Shown here in pieces: positions 24,971 to 37,803 of a DNA stretch of 64,000 bases. Position numbers and translations under genes: made by a program. Source of the stretch: Sodiomyces alkalinus F11 (lineage: Eukaryota; Ascomycota; Sordariomycetes; Glomerellales; Plectosphaerellaceae); assembly GCF_003711515.1 (NCBI RefSeq), contig NW_021167082.1, positions 2,473,691-2,537,690 on the forward strand, read 5' to 3'. The number at the start of each line of letters is the position of its first letter. Positions within the stretch are counted from its first letter, which is position 1. Below the pieces are notes generated by a model. That model saw only the letters and a program-made list of their open reading frames with translations, did not search any database and was not told the origin of the DNA.

Positions 24971-27900
24971 TAAAGTAGGCGTCGACGAGTTCGTCGGGTA
25001 TATTCCGCTTCGGCTCCTAGGTATTTTCCTCGTTACTATAGCCGGCCTATTTAATTAGATACTAGCGTTGCTTACCCAAATATCAATAGTCTAGGATAGC
25101 TTCGACCTTATACTTATCCGAATCCGGTTCGATATCGACCACGGGTGGCTCCGGCTATAACCTATCGCGGGACCTCTATAGTTCTAGCAGGGAAATCGGG
25201 AAGACGTTATAAATCCTTATATCTTTTAGTAGTTCTAATTAGTAGGCTAGGCTATATATACCGATAATCTTAGTTATCTTATACGGACCGATAAACTTAT
25301 CGCTAAGCTTTTTCGAGGGTCTTTTCTATCGGATATTCTTCGTGGATAGTAAGATATACTCGCCCACCTTAAAGGAGCGCTAGGCACGGCCGTTATTATA
25401 ATAATATTCGTAGGAGGCCTACGCCCTCCTAATAAGGTCCGAGACGGATCGGCGCTATGCTATAAGGTATTCCGCACGGTGCTCTGCTTTAGCGGCGCGG
25501 ACCTCGTCTGCCCTCGGGAGCTACACTTTATCGGGTCCCCTTAGGTTATAGCCTATTAGCGTATCGAATAGAGTATAGCGTATCGCAGAATACTACGCTA
25601 TATTATAGGTGAATTCCGCTAACGGTAACCCTTAACCCAGGTATTCTATTCCTGCGAATATACACGTAGGTAATACTTAAGGTTTTAGTTCTTTCGCTCC
25701 GTTTATTTATCCGTTTACTGGTGCTATGCTATAGATAGGCATCGTGTAGTACTAAGGCAGCGATATAAAGTTATCTAAAACGGCTTATAATTAATACGCC
25801 TCGATCTAATATAATACTGTTAGGTAAGCCGAAAGTGCGAAAAACGTGATACTATAGAGACTTAGTAAGTCCTTCTACTATTAGGCCACTACTTAAGAGG
25901 ATATAAATCGAGTACTGTATTAGGCGGTATACTACCACGAGGATAGTATCGCTTTTACGGCCTAGGCCGTGGACCGGCGGTAGCCCTGTGATAAAGTTAA
26001 TAGATGTCTCTTTAAAGGGACGCTAAGGTACTAGGAGACTCGTTAGCTCGCTATATAGCTTATAGTGCCGCCGCTTAGTACGTTAATACACGCCGTAGGT
26101 AGGTATAAATTAACGTATATCCCTAGGTAAATAATCCTAAAAGTAGAAGTCCGAAATCCTCTTAATAGTCCTTATAACCCTATAATGCCCTATGCTAGGT
26201 CCGTTATAGAAATACTGTAGGACCTTTTAACGGAGGCCAGAGCAGTCTAGTATAAAAACGCGATTCTTAAAACGAAGGATACCACTACTCCTAGACTAGT
26301 GTCCGTACGTCGTATTGTTACCGTGGGCCTTACGCTATCTAGTGTAAAAAGGGCTATCCGCTTACGCCTCTACTACCTTTTCTAGTAAGGTAGGGGAATT
26401 AAGAGCGGGAAAAACAGGGTTAGACTCGGGGGCACTGCGGGAACCACGCTAATTCCCGATAAGGCCTAAAATAAATTACCTTAAAAAAGACTCTAAGACT
26501 GAAAGGTTATCCGCTTATGTCTTAACTATCTTTTTCGGTAAGACGGGAGGAGCGGGAATAGCGCGTATACTATACTGGGTCCTATATAGATCTAAGGCAG
26601 AACGCCTCGAAATAGACTCTAAGGAAAGGTTATCCGCTTACGTCTTAACCACTAAGGTAGGAGAAGCAGGCTTTAAAAAAAGGTTATCCGCTTACGTCTT
26701 AACTACCTTTAGTAAGATAAGAGGAGCGGGAAGATTACTACCGGGGCTATTACAGGAATTACCCTAGGTCCCGATATAGCCTATAATAAACCGCTTCGAA
26801 GAAGACTCGGCCGCCTTAGCCCGGTTAGTAACTAGAGTATACTTATAGAGCGTATATTAAGGCTTCCGGGATAACCTATCCGCGGGGTTTAATATTCCCG
26901 GGCGGTGCCGAATCTTAAAATTAAATAGGGCGAGCTCCTTAAGCCACTATATATACTACCCCTTAAGCTTCGGCTTATCTAGTAGGTGGCGATAGTTTAG
27001 GTAATCTATTAGGACCACTATAGGGCTCTAACTATAAGTCACGTAATACCGCCACGTCCAAAAAGACTGAATAATAGCTATAAGCTTAGAATCGGGTATA
27101 CTATAGTTAGGCTCGGCGCCCCGGAGCTTATAAGATATAAACGTAACGGGTCTCTAGAGCCTATCCTCGAGCTAACTAATAACGGCCCTAATTATAAAAG
27201 CAGAAGTATCGGGCTTAATACATATTAGCAGAGCGGGGTTAAAATACCGTAAGACCGGTGCCTTCTAAAATAATAGCTTTATTTCCTTAAACGCGGCTTA
27301 AGCCTACGGGGAAAGTACAAGGACCCTAATATATCCCCTAATAGGGCACCTAGTATAGCCTCCTTTTAAATAGTCTATAAGAGGGGCAGCGACCCTAGAA
27401 TAGTTCTTGATAAAGCGCTTGTAAAAACCCGTAAAACCCAGGAAGATCTGTATCTTCTTAATACCATTAGGGAGCTTCTAGTCGCAGATAGCATTAGCGC
27501 GAGCCGGATCTATATATACTCTATCTAGGCTATAGATAAAACCGAGGAATTTAACGTCTTTAGTCTTAACCTTATACTTATCGGGGTTAGTATATAGGGA
27601 CTACTGCCTAAGCCTTATAAGGACCTCGCGAACGTGCACGCGGTGGGTAACTAAGTCCTTACTATAGATAAGGATATCGTCGAGGTACACGACGTAGATA
27701 GTATCGATAAGGCCTATTAGCGCTTAGTTAATATACCGTTAGAAGCTCGCGGGGGCGTTAGTTAACCCGAATAGTATAAAAAGATACTCGTAGTGGCCGT
27801 ATTTCGTCTGGAACCCTATCTTCCACTTATGGCCTTCCCGAATCCGTAACCGATAGTATATATCCTTAAGATCCAGCTTAGTGTAGTACTACGCTGATAA

Positions 27901-28870
27901 TAGCCGATCTAAGATTTCGTGAATAAGGGGTAGTAGGGTATAATCCTTAATAGTCACCTTATTTAGCCCTCTATAGTTAATATAAAGGCGTAGCTTACCA
28001 CCCTTCTTAGGAACGAATAGGATAGGTGCGCCGGCCGGGCTAGTAGACGGTCTAATCCAACCCTTTGTAACGGTATCCTACAGATACTAACGTAGTACCT
28101 TAAGCTCCTATATGGCGAGGGGGTAGATAGGACTATACGGCGGCTTTTTCCCTTCCTCGATTTTAATTGTGTGGTTCTATTACTAATGCGTTGGTAGCCT
28201 CCCCGCATTTTGGACGTTAAAAACGTTAGCGAAATCTTAATACTATTTCGGTAGTATAGGGGTGGCTACTAGGTCCCTGTCTAGGCTATAGTAGGCCCCG
28301 TCTTCTAAAACAATTTATCTCTATATCCTACTAAAGGGTTTTCTACTAGGCCGATATAGCCGATACGTAGGCCCCGTGTAGAACCTATAGAGGTTAGGGT
28401 AAGGATAGACTTAGCTTATCTAACTACCCTATATAGTTCTCTCGGTATTATAACTATACTAAGCTCTGCGTAGGATAAGAGATAGGTCTATATACTATAC
28501 TACTAATTCACGTTAGGGTTAACGGCTATAAGCTACGGTCTTCCCAGGATTATACGGGCGCCCTAGGAATTAAGCTGTATAACGTAGAACTCGGCGCGCT
28601 ATACTCTCTTCCGACCCTAATAGTCGGTAGTAGTAATAATTCTATAGAGGGACTTAAGGGTTATCTTCGTTTATCCTTCCGTAATCCAGGACACCGGAAC
28701 CGGGGACCCCTTAGGAACCTAACTAGGTCCTAGGAGGGACTAATCTAAAACGTTAATATCGGCGCCTCTATTAAGGAGAGCCGATATCTACACCTATTTC
28801 TTACCTCGGCGAAGGGAAATACGTGCCTTTACCGGTATAGTAATAGTAGAGGGGTTACTCGAGGTGGGTG
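24971..28870 (-). pseudogene. Gypsy-1 copy B' pol
   Basis: Minus strand: protease remnant (about 28770-28730), reverse transcriptase with YLDD kept at 27676-27687, RNase H (about 27260-26840), integrase (about 26150-25500) and chromodomain (about 25140-24985). Some segments are open for 60-80 codons, so it is a little less damaged than copy B. Confidence 0.88.
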
Positions 28871-29984
28871 TTATTCCTAGGGCACCTCGCCCGTAACACG
28901 GCTGACCGTAGGGCGAGAGGTAGATACCAGTTAGGTATTTGGGTTACTATTACTTGAGCGTTATACCCGAGGGCTAGGGTATATAGTAGCATAATACCCC
29001 TTTTCGTTATAGTTATAGTAAGTGATAGAATCGAGGTATCATAATAGTCTAGGGCGTATAGGGTAACTAGGAGCTAAGGCTAGTATAGGCGTAGGGGCAG
29101 CCGTAGAAACAGAGGCAGAAGCAGGGGTATAAGGAGGGGTACGCGAGCGGTGGCGGCGTTATTAGGTAGCGGACTAGAAGTCTATCCGAGCGCCGGCCAG
29201 TCCGTTAGTAACGGTTAACGCCTTAGCCCTATAATAGGCCGAGGCTAGGTCTTAGTAGTTCTTAGAAACCTCTATAAACACTATATAGTCTCGAATAAGT
29301 GGGAGAACCCTTATTAGCACTATCTAAATCCTCTATTAGTCTAGGAGTTCGCCCGGTAGTTCTGACTCTAGGGCTTCTTACCATCATATAAACTTAGCGT
29401 AGGACTCGCCCTCTCTCTAAGACGAGATAGACTCGCTCTAGATCTATACCGCTACCTCCCGTAAACGGGTATTATTATCGTTAACCTAACAGAATAACTA
29501 AGCCCATAATACGGCCTAGCTAATCCTATTAGAGTCGCTATCGTACTTATATCGTAATTTAGCCTGCTAGCGTTCCTTAAGGTAGTAGGGGAGGTATAAT
29601 ATAACGAAATAGTTTTTCGTAGCGTCCGTGGGGAAGGCTTAAGAATCTAGGTCGAACTGCTAGTTAGTCTCCTAAATAAATATACGGTACTTAGCCTAGA
29701 ATATACTGTCCTATTTAGGCAGGGGGAAATTAAACTTAGCCTAGGTGGCGGACCCGTGTATAGAGGATGTTGTGGATATATTATAGATATACTAGGAACC
29801 TGTTAGAGTCGTGATAATACCGCGCCGAGGCTCGGCTATATGGCGGTGGGTAATATCGGCCGGGTTAGGGTTAATAGCGGCGGTAGTAGCGGCGGTAATA
29901 TCCGCCTCTAGCTTAATAAGGTATATAAGCTTACACTTATAGTGGTTATATACCTCTATCTATTTAATATATTCGTCTAGTTAT
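28871..29984 (-). pseudogene. Gypsy-1 copy B' gag, C-terminal part
   Basis: Capsid part and CCHC knuckle (about 29020-28975) on the minus strand. It is interrupted at 29984 by Gypsy-2 copy C2; the N-terminal part continues at 37035-37398. Confidence 0.87.
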
Positions 29985-30188
29985 TATAACGGCTTGTTAA
30001 AAGTTATTTACGTATTAAGGCCGAAAATATAGATTATTCGAATTAAGGGAGGAAAGGAGGAAAGGAAAAGTCTGCGCAGTGTGTAGGCCGCTAAGTATAT
30101 ATAGAATCGCATAGGCCTCGCTAAGAGGTCCGTGCTTTTTAGTCCCGGCTATTACCGGGGACTATTCCGTGGGCTACTGCCCATAATA
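29985..30188 (-). repeat. Gypsy-2 copy C2 3' LTR
   Basis: 204 bp, matching 36831-37034. Immediately inside is a run of about 14 C (30191-30204), i.e. a poly-G polypurine tract on the element's coding strand. Confidence 0.93.
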
Positions 30189-30204
30189 TACCCCCCCCCC
30201 CCCC

Positions 30205-30743
30205 GCCGGAGGCGAGGTCGCGGTTATATCGTAGTCGCACGGTCATAACCTCGTATTATGTTAACCTCCTCGCGTATAATCTAAAAATAGCCTCCTTTAT
30301 TCGATTCTATTAAAGGCTCCTTTAAAGGGAGGTAATCCGTAGAAGCTAGATCCTTTTAAGACTAAAATACTATAAAGGAGTTTTTATATCGCGGTGCCGT
30401 TATAAGCCCCTCGTCGGCATGCGTGCTTATTATAAACGATATACCTACCGAATATATAATCAGGGGTTATTCCTTCTACCCGAATACCGTAGGAAGGGTA
30501 GTAAAATAAACCTCCTACTATTCTTCGTTTTTCCTTATTTTCTTCCCCTTCTATAGCTTCTTTGTAGGTAAGGTTTTCTCTTTTTCTTTTTTTAATTACA
30601 TTTTCTATACTATAAGTAGCCCTAAGATACCTCGTAGGTCCTATAGTAGTATAACTAACGTCGCCGAGTAATAGCTTATCTCTTAAGCCGCCTATATCCT
30701 TATTATAGTGAGTTAGTACTCCCCTTACTTATAGTTTAGTGCT
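30205..30743. other. Gypsy-2 copy C2, region between 3' LTR and antisense ORF
   Basis: Starts with the G-rich polypurine tract, then GC-rich followed by mixed sequence. I see no coding frame I can support. Confidence 0.55.
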
Positions 30744-31870
30744 ATGGCTAACCGTTAATAGATATCCGACTTCGTATCGCCTAGTAAGCGCCCTTATAAG
30801 GGTGATAATAATAACGATATAAGTTCGCGGCCCTTATTACTACGGGTTATAAGGTCGGCCGTAACTAACGATAAGTAGGCCCTAACCCCCCCCCCTGCTA
30901 AGAAGAGATATACCCTTAAGAACCCGCTAGGCCCTTGCCGACTCGCCCCCTACGCGTAGTACGTTACCCGGTAGTATAAGTAAAAATATAGTATCGAGTA
31001 TTACCACTAGTTAGGCCTTAGCGTGGCTAGGGCTAATATTAAGTATTATAAGTGTTTATACCGTATTTATAAGTATTCGGAGGTAAGTATACCTATTATA
31101 CGTGGGGTAGCTATAACTAACGGGTAATATAGCTCCCGCCTACGGCCTATAACGCTGCTAATACCCTATAGGATATTACTTATTCTATAAATACGAATAC
31201 CGATAACGAGGATATAAGTTTACCCCTACCCTTTGCTTAGTAGCCTTTTTACTAATTCTTCTATATAGAATTGCGGCTAGTTCTAAGATACTTACCGCCG
31301 CTTTTAAATCGCCCTTAGCTAGGCTAAGTTAGGTAAGAATATTATTGGTCCCTTATTAGTCCCCCGCTCCTGCTATCGCTATCGCCCTTATTGCCGCTCC
31401 CGCTCCTATCGTCGCCCCCGTTACCGTTCCCGCCGCCGCGCCGCCTACTATTATTACCCCGCCGCCCGCCGCCGTCCTGTCCGCTACTACCGAGTTCTAG
31501 GTAAGTATAGAATAAGCCCTTAATAATATCGCTACCTTTATATATAGTATAGATAAAACGTTTAAGGAAGTATCGTAAAAACTAAAAGATAAGAATAATG
31601 ATACTATTATAATATCGTAAGAGGTTTATGACCTCTCTTACTCCGTACGCCGTGTGTATAAGCACTACGTGGCTATAACCCCCCTTACCGCAGGTAATAA
31701 TCCGGGGGCTACTCCTAAGGCTATGCTCGCCTCGGCTCCTCCTTAGGAGGAGTCGTAGGTGGGTACCGCTAAGGACGGTATAGCCTTATAAGAGGAGGAG
31801 GTAGAAGAGGGTAAGACTATAGGGGAGTAGGTTATTTATATTATTTAGGTTATATCGGTGGCTTTTTAAG
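30744..31870 (+). pseudogene. Gypsy-2 copy C2 antisense ORF (Cys-motif protein remnant)
   Basis: Plus-strand frame opposite to gag-pol, starting at an intact ATG (30744). It reads ISDFVSPSKRPYKGDNNND, then a basic stretch (PPPAKKRYTLKNPLG, about 30885-30930), then RANIKYYKCLYRIYKYSE at about 31026-31082, which becomes a C-x2-C...H...C-type motif if RIP-made Tyr codons are read as Cys/His. GTAAGT at 31083 with CTAAC and TAG at 31132 looks like a 50-bp intron. A second coherent part (about 31360-31860) is Pro/Ala-rich, then helical (SIE-ALNNIATFIYSIDKTFKEV), then acidic (EEEVEEGKT). Function unknown. Confidence 0.72.
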
Positions 31871-34800
31871 GTTTTACTCGGTCTTTCCTATTCCTAAGTT
31901 AAGTAGCGCGTGGGTACGCCCTTAATATAACTTCGCTCTCGGTTCTTATTCTCCTCGCCGCCGGGTCGGCCTTCTTTCGCGCCCGTATCTTTTTCGTATA
32001 CTATTATAAAGGCCCGTTATTTAATTATACCAGGCCGTGCTTCTTCTTAAATTCGTTAAGCGCTTATATCTCTCGTAGGCTTTTAAGCGGTTCCTATATT
32101 AGTTCTATATAGCCCTCCTATTATATTAATACCTCGCAGACCCTACTATAACCTTACCTTCGGGTATAGACGTAGAGGATTTCCTTTACCACTTATTCTT
32201 CCTCCCTATCTAGCCCTTCTCGGATAGATAATAGCTAGGGGTCTATTATCGTTTACCTTAGTAGGGGGTCGTGGTCGGCTCGCCGTAGGACATCCACGTA
32301 GAAACGGTTATAAATCTATAAGGAGATATCTAGTTCTACGATATAGGAGTTACTAACCTTTATAACCTTATATTTATAGTAGAGCTAGGCAAGTTTCTTT
32401 AAGGGCTATAGCGAAGAGTAGTTACCGATATCTAGCTCTATACGGTTATCCTTTTTAAACCTCTTAGTAGGGTAGCGCCGACGGTTTACTAATTCCTCCT
32501 AGCGTAGTTATATAGCGGCTATCGTGGCTTAAGCAAACTAGGTGGCCTTTACAAGGCGACTTAGTAAGTTCTATATAGAAGCCTCGCGTTTATTAGTCGG
32601 TATAGTCTTATTAACTTAGAGAGGGTTCGTATAATACCCGTATTATAGGAAGAATAGGCTTATTTAGATTATCGAGTTTACCCTATTATTTAAAGCTAGC
32701 TACGCTACCGGTAATAGCGTATTCTAATCGTCTTAGGCGTAATAGGTAGGCTTAGACCTCCTAGTTAATACGTTTAGGACCTCCGTCCGTTTAAGGGTAG
32801 TATATAGTACTTAGTCGCTATTTAATACCCGCGAGTTTATAGAAGTATCTTTAAAAGCGGCTAGTCTAGTTTAACCCTTTATCGTTAACGATAGATTTCG
32901 GTATTCCGTAGAACTTATAGTAGTATAGTAAGAATCGTTTAGTATAGGCTTTAGTATCTATAGTATATATCGTTTTTAGCGTTACCGATGTCGAGAGCCG
33001 GTTAGTAATCACCTATAAGTATCTATACTTACCCTTACGGGTAGGTAATAGGTCCGTTATAAAATCTATCGCGATATCGTAGAAGATTCGCTTTAATGCC
33101 GGGAGTAAGCGTAGTAATCCTCTTTTTATACCCCTTTATACGTGGCTAGCTTAGCACGTATTATAATTCCACACGAATCTTCTAATATCTTAATTTATAC
33201 CGGGCTAAAAGAATTAGCGGGCGATTAGGGTAATAGTGTTATCCTTACCTAAGTGTCCGCCGATTACTAAGTCGTGGATCGCTTATACGAGGCGGCCTTA
33301 TAGCGGGTAATTTACTCCGTCTTCGCTATCCCCTAATACCTATAGGCGATTATAAAATATTAGTTATCCTTAGTCGATTCTATACTCCGCGATCTATATT
33401 TTAAGCTTTAGCTCGGGGGAAAAGCTCCGCTCTCCTACTATTACTACGGTAAAAGCACCTTAATACCGCTTATCAGTTACTCTAGCTTTATCCTATAGTT
33501 ATTATAGGTCGGGGTCTACTTCGAAGACTATAGTTAGCTTTAGTAATATTACTCTTATTAAGTATACCCGGGGGGAGATAGCTATATTAGGGATTATCTG
33601 GATATACCTCCTTTACTCTCGGATATCGGAAGAATCCTTAGGTATATCCTACTTTTAATAAAAGAGTGTATCGGCTTTAACGTTATCGGTCCCCGCTTAT
33701 ACTTTAATATAAAGTCGTATTAAGCGAGTTTAGCTACCTAACGACTCTAGTACTCGTTTAAGGCCCTTATAGTTATAAAGTATTCCAGTACTTTATAATC
33801 GGAGTAAATCTAGAACCGGCCGTTACCTATAAGCTTGGCTTTCTAAACCTATAAGTAGTCTATAATCGCTAGTATCTCCTTATTCTAAATGGGGTAATTA
33901 TACTTAGCGGAGTTAAGTCGGCGTGAGTAGTATACGATAACGCACCTATACCCTTATTCGTCTTCCTATAAGAATATATTACCTAGTATAAACCCTAAGT
34001 AATCCATTTCTAGCTAAGTCTTCCTTCCGGGTTACTACTATTATAGGTAAGGCTTTTCCTAAACCTCTGCTTTAGTTCCTTAAATACTACTTCTTATAGG
34101 GGGCCCTAATAGAACGGGGTATTCTTCTTTATTAGGGCTATAAGTAGCGCCGTAATAGCTATAAAGTCGCGACTAAATATTCTATAAAAGTTACTGAACC
34201 CTAGGAAACTTTATACTCTAGTCGCGGAGACTAGCGCTTCCTATTCGGCGATAGCTCTAAGTTTTTCGGGGTCGTAAGATACCCCTTTTTCCGCTATAAC
34301 GATAAACCCTAGGTATTTAACCGTCTTAACGCTAAACGTATACTTGTTCGGGTTAAGGTTTAGCCTAGCGTCTACGAGGACACTAAGCACTCGCCGTACC
34401 TTCTCCTTATAGTCTTTACGAGATCCGTCTAAGTAGATTAGGATATTATCTATATACGCGGAGACGAAATCGTTAAAGAACTCCCGTAGCGACGAGTTAA
34501 TATATCGCTAAAATATCGTAGGCGCGCTAGTTAACCTAAAAAGGCATACTAGCCACTTAAATAGTCTAAACCGAGTACGGAATACGGTTTTATACTCGTG
34601 CCCGGGTACTATCCGTATCTTATAAAAGGCGGCGATAACGTCTAATTTAATAAACCACTTTGCCTTAGCTAGGTTATATAAGGTCTTTATAATTAGAAGG
34701 AGTAAGTAGCGATCTCGCTAAGGAATCGTATTTAGGGTGCGGTAGTCGTAGTAAAATTAGAGGCCGCCTCCTAGCTTCCTCACGAATAGTATAGGCGCGG

Positions 34801-35600
34801 CGGTAGCTACTTATACGAATAAATCCCTACTCTATTAGATCCGTTATCGTCTTCTATAACACGAGGAGCTCTTTCCGTAATATATTATAGAGCGGGCCTT
34901 ATACTAAGGCTTATTCGTTACTACTACTATTCTTCTATAAATAGACCTTATAGTCGGCGTTAGGTCGGTATAAGGGTAGGCGTATAGAGTATAAGGGCGT
35001 AAATAAATCGCCGAACTCTTATATAATATTCTTAGGAACGTATGCTCGCGGGTGTACTAGTTCCTTTATACTTAGGGCCTTTTCGATATCCTTTAACGAT
35101 ATAGCCCGTAAACCCTCTTCCTATCTTTTTCCCCTTTAGTACCGTAGTTATCTATATAGTCTTACGAATATAGACCCTATTACTAGCGCTATGGTACGGA
35201 TCTCTTATACCGCCTTGGGCTCCTCTTCGCCCTCGAGTCGGATATCGATATCGGCTACTGTATAGCGGAGCCTTTATTCCTTAGCGTGGAGAACCACGTT
35301 ATTATATTCTATCTATAAAAGCCTAAGGAAAAGATCCTAGTCTAGACTTAGCACTATAAACGCAAAAACACGCTCGGTATACCCTTATATATCTAGCGTA
35401 AAGACTACGATACCCGCGCTATTAGCCGGTTTAGTCTTATCTGAGAAGCCTTTTAATAGTCGTTTCTTCTTATCGATTAACGGTAAGCGTATTTTTCGAG
35501 TAAACTTTGTATTCACAGCGGTATAATAGTTATAACCCGTATCGATAAAAGTGTTTATTAACCTATTACTATTAACTCTTAGTTAGATTAATACTAACTC
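31871..35600 (-). pseudogene. Gypsy-2 copy C2 pol (PR-RT-RH-INT-chromodomain)
   Basis: Minus strand. Reverse transcriptase around 35000-34250 has YIDN at 34445-34456, a YIDD with the second Asp changed by RIP. RNase H lies at about 34100-33650. The integrase core at about 33070-32860 has AIDFITDLLPTRKGKY and FYGIPKSIVND. A C-terminal chromodomain lies at about 32200-32050 (VVKEILYVYTRR... YIELI-EPLKSLREI-ALNEFKKKHG). Stops at most Gln/Trp positions. Confidence 0.9.
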
Positions 35601-36830
35601 GCTCCGTAATAACGGTTTAAACTCCTCCTACTTATATTACTCTTACGCTATCGGCTCCGGTACCCGATTTCGTACTAGAGCTACTTTTTTTCGAAGTCTT
35701 TAGTATCTTCGAGAATATCTTTAGGTTCCTCCTCTTAAGGGGATATTCGGGCCACCGTATCCTTCTTACTCTTATAGTGCCGTTAAACGTGGCCCTTCTT
35801 CTAGTAGTTCTAATATATAATATTCGCGTAGCGGTTAGGTTTCTATTAGGTTACCTTGGACTCGCTAAGCTTATTAACTCTACCTATAGTGATATCGCTA
35901 TTAGTATCCTTAGCCGGTTTACGGGTAACGGGAATTAGTCGGTACGAATTACTAATACTCTTTTATCTCTACACGATCGTCTATACTTTATCGACCTACT
36001 TAATATAGGTATCGGGGAGGTTGGCTATTACTAGGCTATTACGTAGGCTATTATCTAGGGCGCTATCGAGAAACGATATCTTAATATAGTCCACCTAATT
36101 ATAGCCTCCTACTTATATTAGGTTCCTTTTAAAGGTTAGGAGGAAGCGCGCGAACGGCTAGTCGGGTTTTTGCTTTATCGCTCTAAGGGCGTTAGTAGCA
36201 TAACCTTATTCGTTATAGTCCTTATACGTGCGGTTAAGGTAGGCTATAAATTTCTTTAAGTTAAATTCACCGTTTATGCCTCTATTACCGAAGAAAGTGC
36301 TAACCACCTACTAAGGCTAGGTATCTAAGCACGCGTTAATTAAATACCACGCCTTTTTATTACTACGAAATAGCGGGCTATCGAGTTTAAGTTTTAGTCG
36401 TATAGCCTAGAACTAGGCGGCATATTCCGTGCGTTTCTTACTGAATTTTACGGGAACGGCGACTTACTATACCTAATATAAGAGTATAGGTGCCGGTAGC
36501 AGTGGCGGGATAGGTATAATAGCCTCCGCCTTTAGGGGCCTAGGTAAGGGCGAGGGCATAACGACTAGGGTAGGCGTCGGGTATATAGTGGGCATAAGGT
36601 ATAGGTTAAGTTAAGACCTCTTAAAGGCTGCTTATAGGCTAGCGATTATATTATAAATAGGGGCGATATATATCCTTACCGCTTCTTATACGCGTTATAA
36701 CACGTGTTTATCGATCTTATTATACGAGGTCTCCGCGACCTACCCTTAGCCCCTTAGTAGGCTCGGGGCGAAGTGATCTAGATCTCCTTCTATATAAGCG
36801 TTAAAGCTTATAATTTTAGGAGTTCGAATA
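35601..36830 (-). pseudogene. Gypsy-2 copy C2 gag
   Basis: Capsid region on the minus strand from close to the 5' LTR to a zinc knuckle at about 35825-35775 (IIY-NY-KKGHV-RHYKSKK, i.e. C-x2-C-x4-H-x4-C with RIP changes). It matches the C1 fragments at 1-305 and 15211-15850. The start codon is not resolved. Confidence 0.85.
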
Positions 36831-37034
36831 TATAACGGCTTATTAAAAGTTATTCACGCATTGAGGCCGAAAATATAGATTATTCGAACTAAGGGAGGAA
36901 AGGAGAAAAGGAAAAGTCTACGCGGTGTGTAGGCGGCTAAGTATATATAGAATCGCACGGGCCTTACTAGGAGGTCCGTGCTTCTTAGTCCCGGCCACTG
37001 CCGGGGACTATTCCGCGGGCTACTGCCGGTAACA
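36831..37034 (-). repeat. Gypsy-2 copy C2 5' LTR
   Basis: 204 bp, the same length as its partner at 29985; ends CCGGTAACA, followed by the duplication GTTAT. Confidence 0.93.
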
Positions 37035-37398
37035 GTTATTCCTCTATTAGCGTGGCTAGGTTAATATTTGTATACGGGGGCAGGTTAGTATTATACGCTA
37101 GTCCTGTTATAACCGTAGTCTAAGGACTGGGGGCGGTAATAGGGGTAAAGGTAGTAGTAGAGGTAATACTAGTGATAGGAGTGGGTATAGGGGCAGGAAT
37201 AGGTACCGGTGCGGTGGAAGAGGTAGGAGTAGTAGGAGTAGTATTAGTTCCCGGCGTGCCCCCGTTATCTTCCTCGTCGGTGGGGTCGTAAGCGTCTTCT
37301 ATAAATACGGTCTCGTTATCGCGGAGCTGCCGCTTAAACTAACTAGCAGCCTCCTTAAAATCGAAGGTAGGATCGTTTATTTCGTAATAGTTAGATAT
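37035..37398 (-). pseudogene. Gypsy-1 copy B' gag, N-terminal part
   Basis: Minus-strand start of gag: ATA (formerly ATG) with its first base at 37398, then the same N-terminal and Pro/Thr-rich sequence as at 1431-1780 of copy A. It stops at the C2 insertion. Confidence 0.86.
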
Positions 37399-37452
37399 CT
37401 TAGTGACTCTCCTTAACGGTCTTCGCGCCCTTAAAGGGTAGAGCGATTAAAA

Positions 37453-37803
37453 TGTTAAATAGGTAGTCGTAAAGAGTGAAAAGGTAGGGTTAAGTAAGGA
37501 ACTAGGTATAATCACGATAAGATTATAATAGGGTTAGGACGTGGGTATAGCCTAAGAGTTAGATTAATTGCTGGCCTCCCTCTTTAAAGGGGAGGCTCCC
37601 TCGCTCCTTAAGGCTACGCTCTACTCCTCGAGGACTGCTTGTTTACTTCCTCGAGGGCTGTCTTATTTACTTCGAGGGACTATTCTATTTACTATATAAT
37701 GACTTACTTTGTTTATGCCTCGAGGGGTTTTAGACTAGGTATACCTGGAGCCCTGTGGGTTTATACTAGGGCCTATTATAACCACTACTGCAGGCACCTG
37801 ATA
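37453..37803 (-). repeat. Gypsy-1 copy B' 5' LTR
   Basis: 351 bp, the partner of 21840-22190; starts TGTTAAATAGG with an unmutated TG and is followed by the duplication TATAT (37804-37808). Confidence 0.92.

Larger units (their letters stand above)
29985..37034 (-). mobile_element. Gypsy-2 chromovirus, full-length copy C2
   Basis: 7050 bp with 204-bp LTRs (29985-30188, 36831-37034) and the duplication GTTAT (29980-29984, 37035-37039). LTR ends on the coding strand are TGTTACCGG...CCGTTACA. Minus-strand gag and pol are followed by about 1.7 kb that holds an antisense (plus-strand) ORF. It lies in the gag of Gypsy-1 copy B', making it the innermost of four nested layers. Confidence 0.94.
21840..37803 (-). 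mobile_element. Gypsy-1 chromovirus copy B', inserted inverted in copy B
   Basis: LTRs of 351 bp at 21840-22190 and 37453-37803, flanked by TATAT (21835-21839, 37804-37808). Orientation is minus, so the 5' LTR is on the right. Gag is split by Gypsy-2 copy C2 at 29985. Removing C2 and its 5-bp duplication leaves about 8.9 kb, in line with copy A. It sits in copy B just after the chromodomain, so two same-family copies face each other head to head. Confidence 0.93.

Noticed and set aside
30191..30204. C14 run as a sequencing artefact or G-quadruplex regulator
   Set aside because: Its place, directly inside the 3' LTR of a minus-strand gypsy element, is best explained as the polypurine tract.
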